Positions 36,873 through 47,285 of a stretch of DNA of 64,000 bases are shown here, one piece after another (the stretch's first letter is position 1; the number at the start of each line of letters is the position of its first letter). A program made the translations under genes and the position numbers. This DNA is from Diaporthe sp. PMI_573 (Eukaryota > Ascomycota > Sordariomycetes > Diaporthales > Diaporthaceae): positions 3,286,001 through 3,350,000 of the forward strand of contig JAJTUP010000002.1 of NCBI GenBank assembly GCA_021399435.1. Reading direction: 5' to 3'. The notes beneath the pieces are model-generated. The model had not been told where the DNA came from and made no database searches. It saw nothing but the letters and a program-made list of their open reading frames with translations.

Positions 36873-37304
36873 ATGCCGGTAGCAACACCGATGAAGCCAC
36901 TAGTCGGTACCAAGTATGGACCAGCATTTTTAGCTGTTGCTTCTTGTAAGTCCATAAGTCCCATCCAGCGATTTTCAAGACTACTGCCCATGGGAAATAT
37001 ACCGCGACCCCTTCGGCCGGAGTTCATTGCTCTGTGCCCTTATTTCTGTCCTCTGACACAGTAACGAGCAAATCGCGACCGTGGCTTGTCTCTTAAGACA
37101 CATAGCTAACTTGGAATATACGCAGTGTCCGCAGTGGCGACCTATGTCCAATGGCAACTGCAAAAGTCATCTCGCACATACGACCGGATGTTTGCTCAGT
37201 ACCAAAGCCCTGAGAGTGAGGCATCGCGACAAAGGGTATTTGAGGACCAAGGCAGGGGCGATCCGAGACGGAGCGTTTTCAATGTCTTAGGTTGGCGCAA
37301 GTGA
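36873..37304 (+). CDS. Small single-membrane-span protein, two exons
   Basis: Exons are 36873-36945 and 37126-37304 (83 aa), with a 180-nt intron (GTAAGT donor, GCTAAC branch point, CGCAG acceptor) and a good start context (CCACCATGCC). One hydrophobic segment crosses the splice junction (about residues 15-36, GPAFLAVASLSAVATYVQW). A charged, helical C-terminal part ends RRSVFNVLGWRK. Short proteins of this shape, with a tail ending 'NVLGW', look like small organelle membrane proteins of fungi, but I cannot name the family. It converges with the amino acid permease gene, whose stop codon is 335 bp away. The matched intron signals make a real gene likely. Confidence 0.6.
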
Positions 37305-37638
37305 TGATTAAGCCGGTGGAAGGTAACCTTGGTGGCCTGAAGAGTTTGCGCCTGCATATGGACCGGAGTTGTGGGAAAGGTTGGCCTTCAGATATAATCG
37401 TGAAGCGGCGCTTTTCGACCTGCGTTTTTGGTTGGGTTTGCTCGCACGGCGCTCATCAATACTTTGACAGCCAAGATGTAATTAGTTAGACATCACATGG
37501 AATTGGCTGTACCTGATTAATTCATTAAACTGATCATACCCATACCCTAGGCTACTCTCGAATTTCTAATTATGGCGCAGCGCTCCTTGATGCAGACTTT
37601 GGAATGTCTATCTAGCCGATTGCTCGCTTTTCTAAGAT
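37305..37638. other. Short region between convergent genes
   Basis: This is shared 3' flanking sequence with no coding or repeat feature that I can support. Confidence 0.5.
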
Positions 37639-39532
37639 CTAGTCATGATATGTTTGGATTCTAGCCGCTTCTTCTATATCCGCCTGCCTCAATGCATCCG
37701 CAATGGGTATCTCGTCTAAGGAGTAGAATTGGGTCTTCTTGTAAAACTTCCAGATCAAAAAAGCGGAGATGACGAGGGGAATATCCCTACAGACAGGTTA
37801 GTAAGTTGAGTGGCTTCATAGGGTGTTGCAGGGTAGACTGACAAGTAAGATGACACAAAGGTCTCAGGGTCCCAGTTGCCTCTGGTGAAACAACTGAACC
37901 CGTTTGTTAGGAGGATAATCACGCATAAGCATAATGCAACGGAAGAACTATAGACTTTTTGAGCGCGACTGCGTTAGTATTGGTTTGGCCATGGTCAGTC
38001 TGTAAATGGTTGCAGCTCACAAGTCCAAGAGTTATGCCACGGCAATCTCGCGACGGGAATCCCTTGTTTCTTCATCGCCAGCTTCAAGCGGAGGTGATTC
38101 AGCAGGATTGTGCACCAGCTGACTAGCACGCCCGCAGCCGTAAGATCAACGAGCCACCAGAAGACCGTCATGGCGTTGTTGCTCAGCGTTAGGAAGCTGA
38201 GGAACATGAAGAGTGTGAACAAAGCCACGCACATGTAGGGTGTTCCCCACGCCGTAGTCCGCAAGAAGATCTTGGGTGCTTGACCCTTCAGAGCCAGCCC
38301 GTACAGGACCCTCGTGCCAGCCATGAGCGACTGATTGCTGGCGCTCCATGCGCTTGTAATGACGATGGCATTAACGACGCTAGGGATGGCGCGGATGCCA
38401 GCGGCACTGGCGGCGATGACGAAGGGGCTTTGTGCCGCGGTGCCACTCTCATCACCCAAGCGTGGGTCATCACTGGGAACAATCATTCCCACAACAAGCA
38501 CTGCAAGCATGTAGAACAGCAGGACTCGAGCAAAGACTTGCCTGCAAGCTCGGGGGATTGCGCGCCGTGGATTGTGGGTCTCAGCTGCTGCCATAGCGAT
38601 AGACTCGACTCCGGCAAAGGAGAATACGGCAGAGGTCATGACACCCCAGAAACCAAGGAACTTCCCCCATTCGCCTGTGCCGATGTACTCGACGAATGGA
38701 CCAGGGTTTTGCCAATATTTGAAGCCGATGCGGGGAGTTCCCGGAATGCCACCGAGATCAATCACCAAGCCGAGGATGATGAGAAACACAACGAGGAGGA
38801 TCTTCAGGACCGCAAAGAAGAACTCGACCTCGCCAAAAACTCGAACAAATGCCACGCCGACGACGACGGTCGCGAGGATAAAGATGACGATCCACAGGGC
38901 GCTGTTGATGTCGGTCCAGAACTGGAAGAGCACGCAGACGGCCGTGATTTCGGAGGGGATGCTGAGAAGATTCCCGTAGACGAGGTTCCACCCGATGGCG
39001 AATTCGAGTGCTGGATCTACAAGGAAGCCAGCATGTCTGACGAAGCTGCCCGTGACCTGCAACATGTCAGCCATGCGCTCGGCACCGCCCCGGTCGTTGG
39101 TACACAAATGCTCACCGGTAACAAGGCGGTCACCTCACCCAGTGCATATTGCACAGAACAGACGATTCCACCGACCATGGCGTACCCGAGCAAGGCACCG
39201 AGAGGACCACCGGTCTGGATGGCTCCGCCGAGGCTGAGGAAGAGACCGGTCCCGATGGCCCCTGCGATCCCGAGCATGCCCAGATGGCGCTCGGTCAGGC
39301 CCCGCTTAAGATCGTGCAGCTCGGCCGCCGTGACGAGATCGCCGTCGTGGTCGTCCACATCAGCCTCGTTGATGCCATCTTCGAGGCCGTGGCCGTTACC
39401 GTTGCGGCTGCTGTCGCCGATGAGGTGGTGGTTGACGGGACGGGGCTCGACGGCCACAAGAGCAGGGGCCTTCCCCGCCGCTGCCTCCGGGACGACGTCT
39501 TGGTCCTGGTCCGAGTCGCTGTTCTTGCTCAT
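37639..39532 (-). CDS. Amino acid permease, YAT/GAP family
   Basis: Exons are 39532-39116, 39056-38021, 37954-37843 and 37786-37639 (570 aa); introns are 59, 66 and 56 nt. The family consists of 12-span plasma membrane proton symporters. The first membrane segment contains LGMLGIAGAIGTGLFLSLGG, the APC-type glycine-rich substrate-binding loop. Other family hallmarks are GSFVRHAGFLVDPALEFAIGWN, created at the first splice junction, GGIPGTPRIGFKYWQNPGPF and FAGVESIAMAAAETHNPRRAIP. The last two exons supply the final spans (VALCLCVIILLTNGFSCFTRG) and the cytosolic tail FYKKTQFYSLDEIPIADAL. A cytosolic N-terminus of about 80 residues is acidic, as in yeast relatives where it carries sorting signals. 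Substrate cannot be told from sequence. GATA motifs lie in the upstream region, as expected for nitrogen regulation. Confidence 0.94.
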
Positions 39533-40960
39533 GGCGGCGGCTCAAGATTGACTGAAAACCCCCAAGGCCGGATCGTCCAAGAGGATAGGCCCCCCCGCTT
39601 GGTGACCCGGAAGCCAGCCGCGGTTTTGTGTGCTTTTTCGCTCATTGCGCCATCGGCGAAGAGATAACGTCGATGCCGCGATTACGTAAACCCTGTTCTT
39701 AAAGACTCACATCATCTCGAAGACAGCTGATGGCCACCTTCGTGCCCCATCATCTCACTTGTTTTAACATCCTTGTACTACCGGTCGTCGGTATGTTGCG
39801 TTTGGTTGACCATTTTATAACTCCGACACAACCCGAAGACCAGCAGCATTTCAGCTCGTCTCAAGCCCGGATGCGGGCATTCCCTCAGGGAAGGCTGGGG
39901 AACACTTGAGCAGACATGATACGATTTTACCTGGACTGTTCATTGCATATCTGTGAATGTGGTTGGTGCGACGAGAAAAGAATTCTCAAGTGCACATGCT
40001 GGAGACAGCACTCGTGCAAGGTCCAAGGTGCCACTCATAGCGTGGGCGGACTAATCTCAAATGGAAACGGACGTTTCCGACGACTGTATTGAGAGAAACA
40101 AAGGTCATGTAGCACGCAGAAAGGTCGAGAGATATGGTAAGTGAACGTGGGATATATTCATGGCTTAGAATGTGGGCTCGGTAAGATAACCTTTGGTTGT
40201 TTTACATGCCTGTGCTCTGTGAAAGGGTCTCTGAAAAAGGAAGGGGAGGGGGGGGGGGAGCCGAAAACTTCAAGGCTCCACCGAAATTTGCAAGGACCTC
40301 TCGGGTGTATTGGTTTCAAGCAGCAGACCTCGTGAGGGTCCAGCTTGTCCACATTGACGAAGCTGATTACACAGTAATATTTCGTTCTGCTGATCACGAC
40401 TTCTGTGGGACTTGAATAGCTAGGGGTAAACCTCATGCCAACATTGGCTCCGGCCAACCAAGATACCGGCCGCCACAATGCATCAAGAATGAACGCAGGG
40501 AAAGAAGGAGAAGAATCGCGAAACATGAAAATGACTCGATGTCCTGGTGGGTGGTCTGCGAGACGGTGCGCAGCGGTCGAGGATTGGCCGTGGCAGAAGC
40601 TTATGTGACAAGGTTGCTACTAGCCCCGGGGTCCTCACATTGGTGACATCACCGTCAAAGCGGCAGGGCGACGATGGTCGTCTTGATCCTGGTGGTGGTG
40701 GCAGCCTCGGAGTGGCAAGATGCATTTGGGCTGAGCCGGGGAGAAAAGGCCCCGGCGGGAAATACGTTGAGCCAGACCATGTAAACTGAGCATGTAAACT
40801 GAGCAAAGAAGCGCCCGAATGATACATGTTCACGTGCTTGCTCACGTGAACTGCAAGGGACGGCGACCGACGGTCGAAAGCTTGTGTGGATGCCTGCCCA
40901 GTTTATTACAGTCGGTACTTGTCAAGGCGGCCTGGACAGCCTGGGTACGGATACCTACCA

Positions 40961-40982
40961 CCTACCTAGGTACCTAGGTAGG
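40961..40982. repeat. Perfect 22-bp palindrome built on TACCTAGGTA
   Basis: The segment equals its own reverse complement across 22 bases, with nested CCTAGG cores. Such TACCTAGGTA strings are frequent in Sordariomycete intergenic DNA. It may form a cruciform or bind a dimeric factor. Confidence 0.9.
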
Positions 40983-41080
40983 CAGTAGACAGTTTTAGCG
41001 ACGGTGCAAGGACTAATGTATGCTCTGTGCCCCCTCGGCCGACCCAGCCCCCTGCAATTGGCTCTGACAGCCCCGGGTGC

Positions 41081-41116
41081 AGGTACCTACCTACCTGGGT
41101 AGGCAGGTCGGTACCT
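41081..41116. repeat. Second cluster of inverted ACCTACCT repeats
   Basis: This is an imperfect inverted repeat with GGTACCT arms and an ACCTACCTACC spacer, about 100 bp from the perfect palindrome. Confidence 0.7.
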
Positions 41117-41696
41117 GAGTACTGGAGGGGAATGTTTAGCCCCTGCCCACCTCAGTCCGTCCGTACTGGCAAGTAACCCGGCCCGACGGTTCCCCACTGT
41201 GGCCACTGGGCACAGCAAAAGGTTTTAGCGCGCCCTGACCCATGAAGCTTCGTTCGTCACGCTGGCAGCCAGTTAGGTAGGCGGGCGTCTGTCCAGGCCA
41301 CGCCGTTCCAACCAAGCCTTGCCGGCGATGTTGATTTTTGAAGTTTGATTTTTCCCCGTCAAGCACCACCACCAAACGACCAAAACAGGGCTTCCTCTCG
41401 CACTGGTATTGCCATTCCATCTCACCCCCCAAACCACCCCCCTCTTGCAGCCATCTGTAGCCTTTTGATTACTCAATCCATCCCGTCCCAACGCGTCAGA
41501 CACCTGATCGACCACGCCGGAGCTTGTCGTGTCGTCCCGTGTCCGCATTCCCTCCACCCAAAGTGAAGCTTCTCTCGCAACCACCGCGTCTCCTCAGCAG
41601 CGTCGCCCACAGTCGTCCATAGTCCACGACGACCGCTCCTGACACGCCTCGACGCCTACCTACACCTGTCCACCAACCACACACACATATCAAACA

Positions 41697-42643
41697 ATGG
41701 CTGGCCCAAACTTGCCATCCAGCTTCGCTTCGGCCGCAGCAGGCCAGAATTCCGGTCGCGACAGAGGCAGCACCAGAGGTGACCCTCGTGGTGGTGGCAG
41801 CGGCAGTGGCAGTGGCAGTGGTGACTGGTAAGTGCTCCCCGACGCTGCTCTCCTGCTCTCCTCCGTCATGACCCTCTCGACATCCCCCCTTGGCCCCCGC
41901 GCATCATCGTTCTGCGAGCTGCTGTGCGCCCCTCCCCCGGTTCATTCACCCGGTTCCCCTCCCCCAAACGCTGCGATCCGTCCTCCTCCACGGCCCCGTC
42001 CTTGCACAACTGCGCGCCCCGACCAATCCTCGCGAACCATCAGGGCTGTTCTGGGCCGCCTTTGCCCTCTGCGCGCACGCCATTTCTAACAACATGCACC
42101 CGTCGTCCAGGCTACGGAGAGAGGGCCGTTCTAATGGAACCGCTATCCTCCGACGATCGTCGACCACCCCCTTCAACAACCAGGCATCTGCCCTTCCTGC
42201 GATAGACAACCTGCTCAACAGCTCTGTCCACGAGCCTCATCCTTCCTCCGTTTCCCAATTCGTCCCTGCACAAGACACTGCGAACGGCAAATACTCTAGA
42301 GACGACCTGTTGGATTTCGGCAAGATGGCAGACCCAGGCAATATCAATCTGGATGCACTGTTCATGTCAACCTTCAATCCCGGCGGCAATGTCAATGGGC
42401 AAAATACCAGGGGCTGGGGCAAGCCTAATGACGCACATTCTCACAATGATCCTTCCGTGTGCTGGGACCAAGACGGGGAATTGGGCCCACTTGGTCACCT
42501 GGACATGTCCGCCGAGGAAAAGGAGGTGGGTACTCCCTGTGATCCGCGATTTATTTTACGATTTGTGTGAATTTGCATGGCTAATCAGTCTGTCGCCGGC
42601 AGCTTTACACCTCGGATGTCAATTCTCCCCTGAAACAGCAGCA

Positions 42644-42680
<37 letters not shown>

Positions 42681-45600
42681 CAACAACAGCAGCAGCAAAA
42701 CCAGCAGAACAAGGAGGGTGGCCAGAGTGCAGCCGTCAACGGACGGAAATCATCCATGTCTCACAATCTTACCTCGCCCTCTGGCGCACCGAGGCCTGCA
42801 ACCCGCCGCAGGGAGACCACCGACACCAACCCGTTCTCTGGCGGCGGAGGCTTGATTTCGCCTACCGGCGCTGGGCCGAGCCGATTTGATATGTCCTGGC
42901 TGGGGAGGAATCGCGCGGACACGAGGGAGATCGACGCGCCGGACGAATCAAACAAACCCAGCGGCGCTGTAGACCCCACGAGGCCGGCCGGGCTCACCGG
43001 GCTGGCTCGCAGTAACACCGCAGGTGGTGCTGCTTTTCCATCCGTGTGGGGTGGCTCGGCCACCACGACGCCCGTGACTGCGACAGGTTTCGGTGGCTTT
43101 GGGAACTTCGCCATCGCCACCCCTGGCGCTGCTGAAAAGGGTTTCGGGGCCAGCACCGGCTCCCGCTTCTTCTCCAGGAAGGAGGATAACGGACCTCCAG
43201 ACGACGCTGCCATCCCCTCGAATGGAAATCAGCAATGGACGTCTCGTTCCCGCACCGACACAGACCCTTTTGTAGGGGACGTGGGCCTCAGCGGCAGCGC
43301 TGCTCTAGGTGGTGCTCGGGACACAAGCCCTCCGCCAATGCCAACAACGGGACCGCAGATCTTCGACACGCCAGCCAAGGGCACTACGGGCGACTTCGGA
43401 ATGTCAGGCCTCAGCCTGGGAACTGCCCGGGAGCGAAATGCGTCTTCGGCTAGTCCCTCTCAGACGAATCCTTACCGGAGCCCCCCTGCAGAGCGTGGTG
43501 AAAACGAGCACGGCGATTTTGGCTACGACAAGTCTCAGCCGATCGGCGCACAATCCGAACAAAACTCCAACTTTGGCTCAATCCGCGGTTTTCCCGCCGC
43601 CGCATTTGAAGGCAGTGATCGCAGCCAAACTTCAAGCGTAGGTGCCAAGAACTACCCATCCCTGGGTCACATAGGAGGTTGGCCTACTGGATTCCCCAGT
43701 GCGACCCCCGACCGCGAGCGCTCTGCCTTCGGTGGCGCTTTTGGGAGCTCCGTCTTCAGTCCCATAGGCGGTGACATGCACTCTCCTGGCTTGGGCAGTA
43801 TCGGAGGGCTCTTTGGGCCAGGAAACGGTGGCCTCGGAGGAACGGGCTCCCTCAGAGGCAGTAGCAAGATCCAATCCTTGTTCCCTCCTGCCATGCAGGC
43901 CCAGATGCAGAATCAAGAGACGGAATCGCTCGCGGATTCTGTTCCCGACTTGCGGCAGACCAACCCACTGGGTGTTATTGGGGCCGGCACGATCGGTTCT
44001 CAGCGCGACACCGATAGTCCTGGTCCGATGGCAGGTCGGAGCCTAGCGGACCTCTTTTCGGCTCCCCAATCGGTCAGCTCGCCTGGTCTGTTCACCACAG
44101 CCGATCACAACCAGCCCCTTCTCGCCACGGCTCCGCAAGGGCATCCTTTTGGCGCCTCTCAACAGTCGACCTCGTTCACTCCTGATCCTGTACCTACCGG
44201 GCTTCCACAATCGCAGGCAAGGACTATGGTTATGCCGGATCGTATGCGTTGGGTGTACATGGACCCCCAGGGTCAACAGCAAGGGCCGTTCACGGGCCTT
44301 GAAATGAACGAGTGGTACAAAGCCAACTACTTCACGCAAGATCTTAGGGTGCGCAAGGTGGAGGACCCGGACTTTGAGCCTCTGGGCCAACTTATTCGGA
44401 GGATAGGCAACTCTCGCGAGCCATTCCTTGTGCCTCAGGTTGGCATCCCTCACGGCCCTGCACCTCAGGCAGGCACTTTCCCACCAGGAGGTGATGCCCG
44501 TGGTGTAATTCCGCCGCTACTGGGCGTTGTCCCCAGCTACGGCAAGACCTTGACCGCCGAGGAGCAGAACAACCTGGAGCGTCGCAAGCAGGAGGAGCAG
44601 CTAGCGATGGCCAGGCAGAGGGAGGTGATGTCGCAGCAGGGCCACTTCCGTGGCGTTCATACTGGGCTCCCTGGCGCTCTACAGCACCAGGCCAGTATGC
44701 ACAGCTTGCAGAGCCAGCCAAGCTTTGGCAGTATGACCTCCCCCATCGGGATGCCCCCTCAACCGCCCATCGGCGGCGCAATCGGCGCGCCTACACCAGG
44801 CTTCTTTGAGCCGCCTTCGGCTATCAACAAAGCCGCGGGCCTCCCGAATGCCATGAGCGCAGGGCCGGACCATCTCCGACAGGACATGACAGACTCAGAG
44901 CGCCAATTGATGGCAAATTATCACGGACCTGGTGGCGTCTCCGGTATGTTCCCGCCTCAGCCTGTCGGTCCTCCTGCAACAGACCTCAAGGGTCGGCTTC
45001 CGGACGTCGACCAACTGGAGAGTGATCCCGAGGGGTTCAAAGATAGACTGAAGGAATTTCAGGAATACCAAGGCATACCCACACAGCGCGCCGACGAGGA
45101 AGCCCAACCAGGCCCTTCTCAAAGTGGGCCAACCAAGAGACAGGCTGACGAAGCCGTAGCTGCGAACCGTGCCGAGGCTGCCCGGGTGATGAAGGAGGTC
45201 GCTCATGAACCTCCCCAGTCGCAGTCCGAGTCGATGCATGCTGAGTCGCAGCAAAACCGACAGGCCCAACCAACCCAGAGCCTGTCCCTGACCCAACAGG
45301 TGCAAAAGGCGCAAGCCGATGCTGCTCAGGCCGCCCACCGACAGGCGCAGGAGGAGGATGCATGGGCAAAGCAGTCTGCGTCTACCGGCCTTCCGATGCC
45401 GTTCCCTCCGCCTCCATCAACGGCCACGCATCTCCCCGCCCCGACTGCCCAGCGGCGGTCCAACATTGCCGACCAATATGCCGAGCCGCGCTCTCAGAGC
45501 CAAACCCCGGACAGCGCTGCTGCGGCCCCGCCCCCTTTGGCACCTTGGGCCCGCGATCCTGGTTCCGATGCGCAGAAGGGACCTAGCCTCAAGGAGATCC

Positions 45601-46637
45601 AAGAGGCCGAAGCCAAGAAGGCAGCCAAGCTCGAGGCAGAGCGCCGCGCCGCCCAAGAGAAAGAGGCCGCACTGGCCAAGGAGCGCGAGAAAACCAACCC
45701 CGTCGTCCTCCCCGGGCTGCCTACCTCCAGCACCTGGGGTAGCGGATCCCCGGCTCCGTCGGTGTCCAGCCCATGGTCTAAGCCAAGCACCGTCAAGGCA
45801 GGTGTTGTGGCGACACCCGTCACTCCTACCAGTGGAGATCGCAAGAAGACTCTAGCCGAGATCCAGCGTGAGGAGGAAGCACGCAAGCAGAAGGCAGTCA
45901 AGGAACAAGCCTCGCAGACAGTCGCAGCTGCCGGCGCCTCCACCCTGGGCAAGCGCTACGCCGAGCTCGCCAGCAAGACCGGGCCACCAGGCATTACAAC
46001 TGCCGCCGCCACCGCCGCCACCGCCGCCGCCGCCGCCAACGCTTCGCCCACTACGGCCAGTGGTTGGGCAACGGTTGGCGCTGGCGGCAGGGTCAAGATA
46101 CCCACTGGGCCTGCGCCTCATCCCTCTCAAGCTCAGGGCCCCGCTCAGTCGCCGAGCCCCTCCGCGGTTCGCTCTCCGTCATCTCAAGTAAGCAAGGCCC
46201 AGATCAAATCGGCCACGGCCCCGGCCACGGCCACCAAGAGCAGCAGCACTGCTAGCGAGGCGCAGGGCGAGTTCCAGAAGTGGGTGAAGGCGGAGCTGAC
46301 CAGAGGTCTTAACCCTGGCACTCCAGTTGACGAGGTGGCGGCGTTCCTGACTGCGGGCATCCCTCCCGAGAGCGACATGATTAAGGACATCATCTACGGG
46401 GCGAGCTCGACCATGGACGCACCGCGCTTCGCGCAGGAGTTTATCCGGCGAAAGAAGCAGGCTGACAAGGGCATATTCGAGCCTGCTGCAGTCATCGAGT
46501 CTAAGTCTGGGTCTGGCGCTGGCGGATGGTCCGAGGTGGCCAAGAAGGGTGGCTCGACCAGTCAGGCCAAGGACACCGATGTGGTTGGTGCGGCTGGCTT
46601 CAAGGTCGTGCCTGGAAGGAAGAAGGGCAAGAAATGA
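41697..46637 (+). CDS. GYF-domain protein (Smy2/Syh1/GIGYF type)
   Basis: Exons are 41697-41827, 42111-42525 and 42603-46637 (1,526 aa); introns are 283 and 77 nt with CTAAC/CTAAT branch points. The N-terminus (MAGPNLPSSFASAAAGQN) and blocks such as RGWGKPNDAHSHNDPSVCW are typical of filamentous fungal GYF proteins. A run of 21 glutamines starts near residue 194. The GYF domain lies at about 729-785 (RWVYMDPQGQQQGPFTGLEM, then the W-Y and F...L positions) and should bind proline-rich PPG(F/L) peptides. Long Gln/Ala/Glu coiled-coil and Pro-rich stretches follow, and the C-terminus holds a conserved helical block (EFQKWVKAELTRGLNPGTPV) and a basic end. The family couples translation repression, mRNA decay and ribosome-stall responses (yeast Smy2/Syh1, human GIGYF1/2). 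A GSGSGSGSG tract in exon 1 is encoded by GGCAGT repeats. Confidence 0.95.
42633..42700 (+). repeat. CAG/CAA microsatellite encoding polyglutamine
   Basis: The CAG/CAA tract encodes 21 consecutive glutamines in GYF exon 3, followed by NQQN. The longest uninterrupted run is nine CAG codons; CAA interruptions should slow length change. Confidence 0.93.
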
Positions 46638-47285
46638 GCCAATTCTTAAGCCTGTCCGGGCGTGGTGCCAACGATGCGCTGTAAAGTGCGTTGTTGTGTT
46701 GAGCCCCTTGGTCACATGTGCGGGCTATGTATGGCTGACGAAGGGTCGCGACACAAGAGCAAGGTTTTCTCCCCGTTAAGATGTGGGGAATCGTTGCATT
46801 CCTGGGGTCAATGTACGGCACGAGTAGATTCTTGGAGTGGTGCAATACCCGGGGAAAGTGTCGTTCGCATGTGGGAGTAATCGTGGTCCTGGCGACAGCT
46901 TTGGCCGCGCACGTTGAGGAAGAAGGTGGCGGCAGTGTTACCAAGCAGGAGTAGTAGAATTGTAAAAGGTGCCTTATGGCGCCCCAACTGTCGTGTCCTC
47001 CATTCAATGCTGATTCCTCTCCCCATTCAATACTGTGCTGCAGGTACTATTCCTGTTTAACGTTAGTTCTGTATCATGGATAGGGCGTTTGATTTCGCAG
47101 GGTCCATCACTCTGAACGTGCTGCTGTGGCTGATAAGATAAGCCCCCCCCCCCAGCAAATTTTCAGATGCCCCTCCATGACCGATCGCCGCTCCAAACCT
47201 TGAGACCAAGCCTCTGATTGTGTCTTGGTCCTCACAACTCACCCTTCTTCCTGGCACATTGGGGTTGGGTTGCTTTCTTTCTTCA
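46638..47285. other. Intergenic between GYF and TPR genes
   Basis: This is the 3' flank of the GYF gene and the promoter of the TPR gene, both on the plus strand. An 11-base C-run lies at about 47143-47153. A frame continuing upstream of the TPR start (from 47220) is open, but the ATG at 47286 begins the conserved protein. Confidence 0.5.

Larger units (their letters stand above)
39533..41696. other. Divergent promoter region, permease and GYF gene
   Basis: About 2.2 kb lies between two divergent start codons. It holds AGATAA motifs near 39662 and 40184 (possible AreA/NIT2 sites for the permease), a G-run near 40248-40257, and two clusters of inverted ACCTAGGT-type repeats. The 3' part (41340-41696) is a C-rich, intron-less leader for the GYF gene. 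No coding sequence was found. Confidence 0.5.

Noticed and set aside
38280..39551. 423-codon plus-strand open frame
   Set aside because: It lies antisense to the well-supported permease gene and is a shadow of its codon bias; no family resemblance.
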